DNA of 9,165 bases from Armatimonadota bacterium (GCA_016199305.1 JACQGZ010000037.1:1-9165), one strand, 5' to 3'; positions 1 to 4,400 are shown, counted from the stretch's first letter. Numbers and translations: made by a program. The notes: generated from the letters alone by a model not told the origin.

Positions 1-260
1 CCTTCGCCCAGCCCGATCCTGGTGTCGGCGACTACGTCCGGCGGAAGCCCGACTGCCGCGGCAATAGTAAGCACGCGCCCGGTCTCGTCCAGCAGCATAA
101 GGGAGACCCGATCGGCCCTGAGGGCCTCGGCGAGCTTCTGCGCCAACTGCTGCACCAGCTCTTCCGAGTTCGTGTGCGCTAGGAAGAGCCGCCAGAGATC
201 GAAAAGGCGGGGCAGCGTCGGCTGCCACGTGCGTTCCTCCTCTGGCTTCGGTTCTCCCAT
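1..260 (-). CDS. GAF-domain sensor protein, N-terminal part (runs off window)
   Basis: An open frame starts at ATG 260-258 and stays open to base 1, giving 86 complete codons. A GGAG lies about 8 bases upstream of the ATG, a good ribosome binding site. Residues 1-30 are polar and then amphipathic. From about residue 33 the pattern matches the first half of a GAF domain: a helix (ELVQQLAQKLAEAL), the strand RADRVSLMLLDE, a turn, LTIAAAVGLPPDV, and then IGLGE, where such domains normally continue into a GISGWV-like segment. GAF domains bind small ligands or mediate dimerisation in cytoplasmic signalling proteins. The output domain lies outside the window. Nearby HD-GYP fragments make a GAF-HD-GYP architecture conceivable, but that is inference. 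The gene follows the coiled-coil ORF by 49 bases and may be co-transcribed with it. Confidence 0.75.
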   Translation of the reverse strand, partial: MGEPKPEEERTWQPTLPRLFDLWRLFLAHTNSEELVQQLAQKLAEALRADRVSLMLLDETGRVLTIAAAVGLPPDVVADTRIGLGE

Positions 261-309
261 ACCGCTAACTCCGTGGCGCCACAGGCCGTGTCCGGCGGCG
301 AAGGCCCAT

Positions 310-471
310 TCAGGCCACCTCGAAGTCTCCGCGCTCGAGTTGTTCGAGATGCTCGCGGCGGTCCCGCGCGAGTTCCTCCAGGCGCGCCTGAAGGCGGCGT
401 ATCTGGGATTTCAGCTCCTCGACTTCGGCATCGTACGCGGCGAGCTTTCGCACGAGTTCCTCCTTGGTCAT
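310..471 (-). CDS. Small coiled-coil protein, 53 residues, unknown function
   Basis: The ATG at 471-469 opens a 53-residue frame. Almost all of it is a charged heptad pattern: EELVRKLAAYDAEVEELK, then QIRRLQARLEELARDRREH. This predicts a single long coiled coil ending in GDFEVA. No signal peptide, membrane segment or cysteine is visible. An in-frame GTG at 480-478 (three residues longer) and a TTG at 513-511 are alternative starts, but the TTG version runs back into the HD-GYP remnant. The ribosome binding site is weak for all of them. The gene lies 49 bases upstream of the GAF-domain gene on the same strand, so it may be a partner of it. I do not recognise a named family. Confidence 0.55.
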   Translation of the reverse strand: MTKEELVRKLAAYDAEVEELKSQIRRLQARLEELARDRREHLEQLERGDFEVA

Positions 472-484
472 CTTTGCCACCGTC

Positions 485-600
485 TCAAGTGTCGGATGTG
501 TACGCGTGGACAACGCTGAGGGTGTTCAGATAGGCTCGGTCCTCGTCATGCCAGTGAACGCGTCAACGACCGCCACGATCCTCGCATCCGATCCCAAGCC
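485..600 (-). pseudogene. Frameshifted fragment of an HD-GYP domain
   Basis: Reading from 600, one frame gives GLGSDARIVAVVDAFTGMT and then reaches a TGA at 528-526. Adding one base after the ATGACGAG at about 541 moves into the frame DRAYLNTLSVVHAY, which stops at 487-485. Joined, the text reads ARIVAVVDAFTGMT-DRAYLNTLS, very close to the HD-GYP consensus ARIVAVADAFDAMTSDRPYRKALS. HD-GYP proteins are cyclic-di-GMP phosphodiesterases. The metal-binding HD and GYP motifs are not present, so nothing catalytic can be made here. The tail of the fmdB-like frame overlaps it in another frame. The match is by eye, but the conserved stretch is long enough that I consider a relic likely. Confidence 0.55.
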
Positions 601-854
601 AGAGCCAGTCGTTCGCGACTCTGGGGATAGGGCCGCAGACGACCCGACCACCTCGGGCGTCGTCGCTCTTCACCACGCGCAGGAACGCCGCCACCACTGC
701 GGGACCCCGACCGCACTGTGGCGCCGCGGCCCATCATGCGCACGATCCGGGGACTGCCGCAGCCGGCGCAGCGCGGTTCAGGCTGCCGCGGCGGCAGGAA
801 GAACACGGTCACCCGCGCCCAGCAGTCCAGACACCGGTACTCGTAAGTTGGCAT
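546..854 (-). CDS. FmdB-family zinc-ribbon protein (C-terminus probably not native)
   Basis: The ATG at 854-852 starts MPTYEYRCLDC, the hallmark N-terminus of the FmdB/putative regulatory zinc-ribbon family. Two CxxC knuckles follow (Cys8/Cys11 and Cys29/Cys32, the second as RCAGCGSPRI), a complete zinc ribbon in about 40 residues. The frame runs to 102 residues, but after residue 45 it is Arg/Gly/Ser-rich with no family resemblance. Its last 18 codons overlap the HD-GYP fragment in another frame, so the tail is probably read-through into decayed DNA. A start at 887 would add 11 residues but would lie inside the terminator hairpin. The start at 854 has no obvious Shine-Dalgarno sequence and sits 6 bases after the terminator T-tract, so expression is uncertain. 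The exact role of such proteins is poorly known. Confidence 0.6.
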   Translation of the reverse strand: MPTYEYRCLDCWARVTVFFLPPRQPEPRCAGCGSPRIVRMMGRGATVRSGSRSGGGVPARGEERRRPRWSGRLRPYPQSRERLALAWDRMRGSWRSLTRSLA

Positions 855-859
855 GGCAG

Positions 860-910
860 AAAACCGAAAGGGGCCGCTTGCCGCCACGTATGCCGCGGCA
901 AACCGCCCCC
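860..910 (-). terminator. Intrinsic terminator of DUF2292-like copy A
   Basis: The arms TTGCCGC (878-884) and GCGGCAA (895-901) pair perfectly. GGGG (870-873) and CCCC (906-909) extend the stem with a small internal mismatch. On the minus strand the hairpin is followed by TTT and then TTTT (869-860). It lies 46 bases past the stop of copy A and is the positional counterpart of the hairpin after copy B. Confidence 0.65.
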
Positions 911-955
911 TCCCATCTCATTGGGTCAGGGACCCGGATCGCTATTCGGCTAGCG

Positions 956-1213
956 TTACTTCAGCTTCTCTTCCTTGACCGCGTTCTCGATCACCCGGAT
1001 GAGCACGGGCACCCCATCCTGGTACTCGATGATCAGCCGTACCTCCCGGCTGCCGAACTGTACGGCCCAGTCGTTCCGGATGCGGGCGATCAGCCTGAGT
1101 TCCGAGGATCTGAGAGGCGGCTCGGGCTGTCCTATCGTCGCGCCGCTGCCCCGGGGCCCGTCCGGACCGGCCGCATGCATCTCCGTGCGTATCTTTGCTC
1201 GCCCTTCCCTCAT
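956..1213 (-). CDS. Small YezD/DUF2292-like protein, copy A (85 residues, with insertion)
   Basis: The ATG at 1213-1211 begins MREGRA, identical to the start chosen for copy B, and the frame ends in KEEKLK. The last 50 residues (IRNDWAVQFGSREVRLII, then EYQDGVPVLIRVIE) are almost the same as copy B. The pattern of small-protein strands around FGS-x-VRLIIEYQDG-x-VLIRVIE resembles the DUF2292/YezD family (a short beta unit with I-x-x-DG-x-V), but the match is weak and made by eye. Residues 7-34 hold about 24 extra residues rich in Gly, Pro and Ala that are missing from copy B, an in-frame insertion. It lies 138 bases after the HD-GYP tail ORF and is closed by its own terminator. Function is unknown; the size and duplication suggest a regulator or a small accessory protein. 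Confidence 0.6.
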   Translation of the reverse strand: MREGRAKIRTEMHAAGPDGPRGSGATIGQPEPPLRSSELRLIARIRNDWAVQFGSREVRLIIEYQDGVPVLIRVIENAVKEEKLK

Positions 1214-1319
1214 CGAGGTCGCCCACCCGGGTACGGCTCCGCTCTTGGGGTACAGGCGAGCAACCCCTGGCGGACCGTCGTGTCCTGTTCAACGGACCCG
1301 TGCACTACGCTGCTTCCCG

Positions 1320-1355
1320 ATGACATAACCGCGGCCCCCAGGGGCCCAGGGTCAT
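1320..1355 (-). promoter_or_regulatory. Leader hairpin of module A, starting at the upstream stop codon
   Basis: On the minus strand ATGAC (1355-1351) pairs with GTCAT (1324-1320). Inside it GGCCCC and GGGGCC form a GC-rich inner stem. The TGA of the preceding ORF is part of the outer stem. The same outer pairing, TGAC/GTCA, closes the leader of copy B although the inner arms differ in sequence. There is no T-tract, so a plain intrinsic terminator is less likely than a structured leader or mRNA-end element. Confidence 0.4.
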
Positions 1356-1546
1356 GTCTGTTGCGGAACGATGTTTCCTTTCGCCTCCTCTTCCAGCAGC
1401 CGAGCGAAACCCCCGACCACCTGCGGATCAAAGTGCCTGCCGGCCTCCCCCCGGATGTAGGCCAGCGCCTCCTCCCGAGAGAGGGCACGGCGGTACGGTG
1501 CCGGGCAGTTGCAGATTTGTGCACACTTCTCCTCAGGCGGCGCCAT
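1352..1546 (-). pseudogene. C-terminal tail of an HD-GYP domain (64-codon ORF)
   Basis: Residues 16-59 read PAPYRRALSREEALAYIRGE, then AGRHFDPQVV and a helical FARLLEEEA. This is the characteristic end of HD-GYP cyclic-di-GMP phosphodiesterase domains, where PYRxALSxEEAL is followed by FDPxVVxxF. All catalytic motifs (HD, GYP and the DAFDAMT helix) lie upstream in a normal protein and are missing. Residues 1-15 (MAPPEEKCAQICNCP) do not belong to the family. A GGAG stands 4 bases before the ATG at 1546-1544, so a short peptide could be made, but it could not be an active enzyme. I read it as a truncated relic. It ends in GlnGlnThr directly in front of leader A. Confidence 0.6.
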
Positions 1547-1612
1547 CGATCTCCAGCCGCCGGATGTTCAGCGCCGCTGGCCCGCCTCTCCTCTCCTGAG
1601 CGGCACCCCCGC

Positions 1613-1667
1613 AAAAGCCGGGAGGGGGCCGGTCGCCGCCACCGTGCTGCGCTACCGGCCCCCTCCC
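1613..1667 (-). terminator. Intrinsic terminator of DUF2292-like copy B
   Basis: A perfect 14-bp inverted repeat has arms GGGAGGGGGCCGGT (1620-1633) and ACCGGCCCCCTCCC (1654-1667) with a 20-base loop. On the minus strand the stem is followed by GGC and then TTTT (1616-1613). It lies 40 bases past the stop of copy B and matches the position of the hairpin after copy A. Confidence 0.7.
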
Positions 1668-1707
1668 ATCTCATCGGGTCAGGGACCTGATCCCTATGCA
1701 GTTGCCC

Positions 1708-1893
1708 CTACGTCAGCTTCTCTTCCTTGACCGAGCTCTCCACCACCCGGATGAGCACCGGCACCCCGTCCTGGTACTCGATGATCAGTCGCACCTCCCG
1801 GCTGCCGAACTGCACCGCCCAATCGTTCCGGATGGAGGCGATCAACCTGGCCTCGCAGGATCTAAGGATCTGCTCGGCTCGCCCCTCCCTCAT
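1708..1893 (-). CDS. Small YezD/DUF2292-like protein, copy B (61 residues)
   Basis: I chose the ATG at 1893-1891 because MREGRA is then identical to the start of copy A. A GGGAAG about 8 bases upstream can serve as ribosome binding site. A longer frame opens at 1950, but its 19 extra residues (MGSGSCTPMAEPHPRREDQ) match nothing in the conserved coding part and lie over the conserved leader. The protein has a helical start (EQILRSCEARLIASIRNDW), a central FGSREVRLIIEYQDG strand pair and a charged end, KEEKLT. Compared with copy A this is probably the ancestral, uninterrupted form. There is no signal peptide or membrane segment. Similarity to DUF2292/YezD is suggestive only. Function is unknown. 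Confidence 0.65.
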   Translation of the reverse strand: MREGRAEQILRSCEARLIASIRNDWAVQFGSREVRLIIEYQDGVPVLIRVVESSVKEEKLT

Positions 1894-1973
1894 CTGGTCT
1901 TCCCGCCGCGGGTGCGGCTCCGCCATTGGGGTACAAGAACCCGACCCCACGCGGACTGTCCAGGTCGATCACC

Positions 1974-1987
1974 GAGCACGCGTGCTC
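1974..1987. promoter_or_regulatory. 14-bp perfect palindrome in leader B
   Basis: GAGCACGCGTGCTC is its own reverse complement and lies 81 bases upstream of the start of copy B, beside the leader hairpin. It could be an operator for a dimeric regulator or part of the leader fold. The matching place in leader A keeps only a 6-bp GTGCAC core, which argues against a shared operator. Confidence 0.25.
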
Positions 1988-1997
1988 CGTCTTGCCA

Positions 1998-2033
1998 TGA
2001 CCCGCTCCGGCGTCCCCCTGGGGGCCGGAGTCA
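1998..2033 (-). promoter_or_regulatory. Leader hairpin of module B, starting at the upstream stop codon
   Basis: TCCGGC and GCCGGA (2024-2029 and 2006-2011) form the inner stem, around CCCC/GGGG. The outer TGAC (2033-2030 on the minus strand) pairs with GTCA (2001-1998) across a four-base bulge. The TGA of the preceding ORF is the first triplet of the stem. No T-tract follows. The layout matches leader A with different inner bases. Confidence 0.45.
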
Positions 2034-2237
2034 CGTTTGCTCTAAATCGTCGACAGGGGCCTCAACCGCCACCGGGGTGGTGACCTGGGTCAACAGCACC
2101 CGCGCGCGATCGGTCCGCATGGCCGGACGGTCAATGGGCCCTTCCAGCAGGGCGCAGGGTCCGCGGCGAAACCGCACCGCCGTCTCGGGCCCAGGACGGC
2201 CCAACCGGCGGGGCGGCGCGGCTGGGCGTGATAGCAA
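2031..2237 (-). CDS. Orphan ORF of 68 codons, possibly a C-terminal fragment
   Basis: The frame opens at a TTG (2237-2235) and ends in the stop that begins leader B. Residues 18-50 (ETAVRFRRGPCALLEGPIDR, then PAMRTDRARVLLTQ) look protein-like. Third codon positions are mostly G or C, as in the housekeeping genes of the window. The first 15 residues are Pro/Arg-rich and unconvincing, and no ribosome binding site is visible. It may therefore be the end of a decayed gene. I do not recognise the family. Its last residues (GluGlnThr) parallel the end (GlnGlnThr) of the HD-GYP tail ORF in front of module A, so the duplication boundary may lie just inside both ORFs. Confidence 0.35.
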   Translation of the reverse strand: MLSRPAAPPRRLGRPGPETAVRFRRGPCALLEGPIDRPAMRTDRARVLLTQVTTPVAVEAPVDDLEQT

Positions 2238-2334
2238 CCCCGCGCATCCAACGCGGTGGGCGCCCGCTGTAACACTCCCTTCTGTCGACTGGCTTCCGTG
2301 GTGGCACCGCCCCCCCCCGGCGAGTGCAAACTCA

Positions 2335-2399
2335 CCGAAAGTTTACAGTAGCTATCCGGAAGTTTTTATGGTAACTATCCGGAAGTTTACAGTAACTAT
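2335..2399. repeat. Three AT-rich tandem repeats, possible insertion-sequence end
   Basis: There are three imperfect units, at 2335-2355, 2356-2378 and 2379-2399, with consensus CCGGAAGTTTACAGTAACTAT. Unit 1 differs at two bases, and unit 2 has TTTATGG in place of TACAG. A weaker fourth copy, TGCAAACTCACC, may precede them. The block is clearly richer in A and T than its surroundings. Multiple repeats of this kind occur at the ends of IS21-type elements, and the TTCCGGATAG-like motif fits my memory of such ends. No transposase gene is visible in the window and no inverted partner is seen, so at best this is a solo end. Confidence 0.6.
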
Positions 2400-2439
2400 A
2401 TTCCACGAAACCCCGATTCCCTCCTACTGGGGGGGTGTC

Positions 2440-2709
2440 CTAGTCAAATTGGTCTTGCGTTGGGCGGGGAGGTTCCTCAGAAGCCGGGATGGGTGCGGAA
2501 AAGGACTCGCACCGGGAGGGGTCGCGCCCCTGCGCGATGCGCAGCCGTTCCACGAACTGCAGGCCAGCATCAGCGCGGAATCCGGCGCGGTGTGCAAGCC
2601 TTAACGCTCACCCGTCCGCCTCGAATTCCAGGCTGCGGTTGAACCCTCGGTTCAGCAGGAATCCCACGAAACTGGCGACCTGCGTGGCCGTGATATCCCC
2701 GCCTAACAA
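2440..2709 (-). pseudogene. ORF interrupted by one in-frame TGA
   Basis: From a possible TTG start (2709-2707) the frame reads 33 residues including TATQVASFVGFLLNRGF and NRSLEFEADG, then a TGA at 2610-2608. It then continues for 55 residues in the same frame (LAHRAGFRADAGLQFVERLR, later RDPSRCESFSAPIP) to a TAG at 2442-2440. Both halves look like ordinary protein, so one gene broken by a stop is the simplest reading. Two tiny unrelated frames are the alternative. No family is recognised. No SECIS-like element was seen, so I do not propose recoding. Confidence 0.3.
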
Positions 2710-2725
2710 CCCCGAGGGGAGGGTT

Positions 2726-2771
2726 GGATGCAGACGGGACGCGGGCTAGAACCCGCGTCCCGTCTGCATCC
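2726..2771 (-). terminator. Perfect 20-bp inverted repeat just past tRNA-Pro
   Basis: The arms at 2726-2745 and 2752-2771 are perfectly complementary over 20 bp with a six-base loop (CTAGAA on the plus strand). The hairpin begins 4 bases after the encoded CCA. It would end transcription or stabilise the 3' end of an rpsA-tRNA transcript. No T-run follows directly. A second, weaker hairpin of AACCC and GGGTT at about 2707-2725 is followed by GTTGTT and may supply the release site. Confidence 0.5.
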
Positions 2772-2775
2772 TAGC

Positions 2776-2854
2776 TGGTCGGGGAGGGGGGATTTGAACC
2801 CCCGGCCTCAGCGTCCCGAACGCTGCGCGCTAAACCAAGCTGCGCTACTCCCCG
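2776..2854 (-). tRNA. tRNA-Pro (anticodon CGG)
   Basis: The acceptor arms CGGGGAG (2854-2848) and CTCCCCG (2786-2780) pair over 7 bp. The D-stem is GCGC/GCGC. The anticodon stem CAGCG/CGCTG encloses loop TTCGGGA, giving anticodon CGG at 2818-2816, which reads the proline codon CCG. The T-arm has GGGGG, TTCAAAT and CCCCC. The discriminator is A at 2779, and CCA is encoded at 2778-2776. The gene follows rpsA by 39 bases on the same strand and may be processed from the same transcript. Confidence 0.96.
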
Positions 2855-2893
2855 GCTGACTCATTCTACCATCGCCTGCCGGGCAGCGGCAAA

Positions 2894-4225
2894 CTACGCC
2901 TCCTCGGCGTCCTCGTCCGTGTCCTCTTCTTCTTCTGAGGCCTCCGGTTCCGGCGCCTGATCGATATCCTCGGCCCCCTCGGCCTCTACCGCCGCGGCGG
3001 CCTCCCCGTTCTCTGCCGGGGCCTCCGTCCGGGGCCGTTCCACCACCTGGCGCAGCAGTTCGCCGGCGACGTCCCCGATCGTCACCCGGCCGCCGTCCTC
3101 CTGGGTCTGGATGTACTCCTTGACCCGCTTGCGCTCGCCCTCGCGCGCGGCGCGGCGCAGGCTGACGATCATCCGCCGCTCCTCGGCGCGGATCTCCGTG
3201 ACGATGGCCTCGACGCTCTGGCCCGGCTGCACCACGTCCTCCACCTTGCCGACCCGCTTCTCGGCGAGTTCGGAGATGGGGATGAAGGCGTCGATCTCGC
3301 CTTCGCGCAGCCGCATGAACGCGCCGGACCCGACGAGGCGCACGATCTTGCCGCGCACCAGCTCGCCCACCGTGTAGCGGTCCGGCACCTCCTGCCAGGG
3401 GTCGTCGAGAATCTGCTTGAGGCCCAGCGAGATCTTGCCCGCCTCCCGGTCCACCCGCAGCACCATCAGTTTCAACCGCTGGTTGCGGCGCACCACCTCG
3501 CTGGGGTGCTTGATGTAGATCCACGCCATCTCGCTGATGGGCAGGAGGCCGTCGGTGCCCCCCAGGTCGACGAAGGCGCCGAAGTCGGTGATGCGCTTGA
3601 CCGTCCCCTCGACGATCTGCCCCTCCTCCAGCGTGGCGAAGAGTGACTCCTTCCGACGCAGGCGGTCCTCCTCGGAGGCCAGGCGGTGGGAGAGGATGAC
3701 GCGGCCCTTCGGCCGGTCCACCTCGATCACCTTGAGCGGGAGGGCCTGGCCGACGAACCACTCGAAGCGCCGGCCCCGCGCCTGGCTCAGGTCGACGTGC
3801 GATCCGGGGACGAACCCGCGCACGCCCAGATCCACCACCAGGCCGCCCTTCACCTTGTCCACCACCATGGCGTGGATCACCTTGCCGGTGCGGTGGGCCT
3901 CGCTGATCCGCTCCCACGCCCGCTGGAAGTCCGCCCGTTTCTTGCTGAGGATGATGTTGCCCTCTTCCCCCTCCACCCGCATCACCATGACGTCGATGCG
4001 GTCGCCGACGGCCACCGCCTCCACGTCGTCGCCCCGACGGGCCAGTTCCTTTGGTGGGATCAGCCCCTCCGACTTGGCCCCCACGTCCACCAGCACCCCT
4101 TCGTTGTCCACCCGGACGACGGTGCCCTTGACGATCTGGCGCTCCTGCAGTGTGGTAATCGCGTCGGCCAGGTTGACACTCTCCGTGCGCTGCTCCTCGT
4201 TTGGCCGAGTGGGTTCGTCAACCAT
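2894..4225 (-). CDS. rpsA: 30S ribosomal protein S1
   Basis: The 443-residue protein has four S1 (OB-fold) RNA-binding domains, at about residues 29-97, 112-183, 201-271 and 286-358. Domain three carries the classic VEGTVKRITDFGAFVDLGG and the GLLPISEMAW core. The others keep G-x-V, a hydrophobic strand and GxxP (GLIPPKEL, GFVPGSHV, AFIPISEL). The C-terminus (about 400-443) is a highly acidic low-complexity tail of Glu, Asp and Ala. Proteobacterial S1 has six domains; four-domain forms are usual in Gram-positive-type lineages. S1 helps the small ribosomal subunit bind and unfold mRNA. The ATG at 4225 is preceded by AGAGGCGGG within 6-15 bases, a usable ribosome binding site. Because S1 often limits its own translation, the leader hairpin at 4245-4270 is of interest. 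The tRNA-Pro gene follows. Confidence 0.95.
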   Translation of the reverse strand: MVDEPTRPNEEQRTESVNLADAITTLQERQIVKGTVVRVDNEGVLVDVGAKSEGLIPPKELARRGDDVEAVAVGDRIDVMVMRVEGEEGNIILSKKRADFQRAWERISEAHRTGKVIHAMVVDKVKGGLVVDLGVRGFVPGSHVDLSQARGRRFEWFVGQALPLKVIEVDRPKGRVILSHRLASEEDRLRRKESLFATLEEGQIVEGTVKRITDFGAFVDLGGTDGLLPISEMAWIYIKHPSEVVRRNQRLKLMVLRVDREAGKISLGLKQILDDPWQEVPDRYTVGELVRGKIVRLVGSGAFMRLREGEIDAFIPISELAEKRVGKVEDVVQPGQSVEAIVTEIRAEERRMIVSLRRAAREGERKRVKEYIQTQEDGGRVTIGDVAGELLRQVVERPRTEAPAENGEAAAAVEAEGAEDIDQAPEPEASEEEEDTDEDAEEA

Positions 4226-4244
4226 CGGTCAACCCGCCTCTCTG

Positions 4245-4270
4245 CCGGCGGCCTGAGGGGCTGCCGCCGG
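4245..4270 (-). promoter_or_regulatory. Hairpin in the rpsA leader
   Basis: CCGGCGGC (4245-4252) and GCCGCCGG (4263-4270) form an 8-bp stem with a 10-base loop, directly upstream of the rpsA Shine-Dalgarno region. This would suit translational feedback by S1, or it may simply be GC-rich leader. I see no convincing -35/-10 pair in the 175-base gap. TTGTCG and TTGACC occur at about 4290-4310 (minus strand), but neither has a well-spaced -10 box. Confidence 0.35.
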
Positions 4271-4372
4271 ACGCCGATCGTACGGACGCTCAGGTCAATG
4301 GGACGACAAATGATCTTCGCCGCCCCTGGGGAGTTTCCTGTCAGATCTGGGGGAGGAGGGGCTCCCGGACAC

Positions 4373-4395
4373 CGCGGGCCGGGCTGGCGCCCGCG
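4373..4395 (-). terminator. GC-rich hairpin after the deacetylase gene
   Basis: The arms CGCGGGC (4373-4379) and GCCCGCG (4389-4395) flank a nine-base loop, starting 5 bases past the stop of the deacetylase gene. No T-run follows, so termination here would be weak, and some read-through from the upstream operon into rpsA is possible. Confidence 0.35.
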
Positions 4396-4400
4396 CGGGC

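Larger units (their letters stand above)
860..1365 (-). repeat. Diverged duplicated module, copy A
   Basis: This unit matches 1613-2045 in order and orientation: the stop codon of an upstream ORF ending in Gln-Thr, a hairpin leader, the stretch TGTACCCCAA then GCGGAGCCG on the minus strand, a start MREGRA, a nearly identical C-terminal coding half, a shared CTCCCATCTCAT/GGGTCAGGGACC stretch and a terminator. The coding 3' half is the most similar part. The leader is conserved mainly in layout. Copy A carries about 72 extra bases inside the coding region. Confidence 0.75.
1613..2045 (-). repeat. Diverged duplicated module, copy B
   Basis: Counterpart of 860-1365 with the same order of elements and the same orientation. 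It lacks the 72-base in-frame insertion. Shared landmarks include GGGTCAGGGACC at about 1677-1688, the coding 3' half, GTACCCCAA and GCGGAGCCG on the minus strand in the leader, and an upstream ORF ending in GlnThr-stop. The level of divergence points to an old duplication or to two independently kept paralogues. Confidence 0.75.

Noticed and set aside
464..1690. Long plus-strand open frame of 408 codons, and similarly 1696-2604 (302 codons)
   Set aside because: Both run antisense across the DUF2292-like copies, the terminators and the HD-GYP fragments. The repeated peptide LLFLDRxLxHPDEHxHPxLVLDDQ in them is only the mirror of the minus-strand paralogues. No family signature or ribosome binding site.
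1320..2033. Known riboswitch (cyclic-di-GMP, cyclic-di-AMP or guanidine classes) in the leaders
   Set aside because: I compared the conserved leader motifs with remembered consensus cores and found no convincing match, so I name no class.
2335..2399. CRISPR array
   Set aside because: The three units follow each other directly with no unique spacers, and no cas genes are present.
2310..2435. Homopolymer runs C9 (2310-2318) and G7 (2429-2435) as phase-variable tracts
   Set aside because: They lie outside any convincing coding frame; slippage or sequencing error is possible but there is no gene for them to switch.
2608..2610. Selenocysteine or other recoding at the in-frame TGA
   Set aside because: No SECIS-like hairpin placed just after the TGA and no selenoprotein family resemblance; a broken ORF is simpler.
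2776..2854. Attachment site with a repeated tRNA 3' end
   Set aside because: I looked for a second copy of the tRNA 3' segment in 1-2725 and did not see one, and no integrase gene is visible, so an island cannot be claimed.
2808..3917. Minus-strand frame of 369 codons inside rpsA
   Set aside because: Out of frame with the clear S1 domains, Gly/Arg/Pro-rich, and it runs into the tRNA gene.
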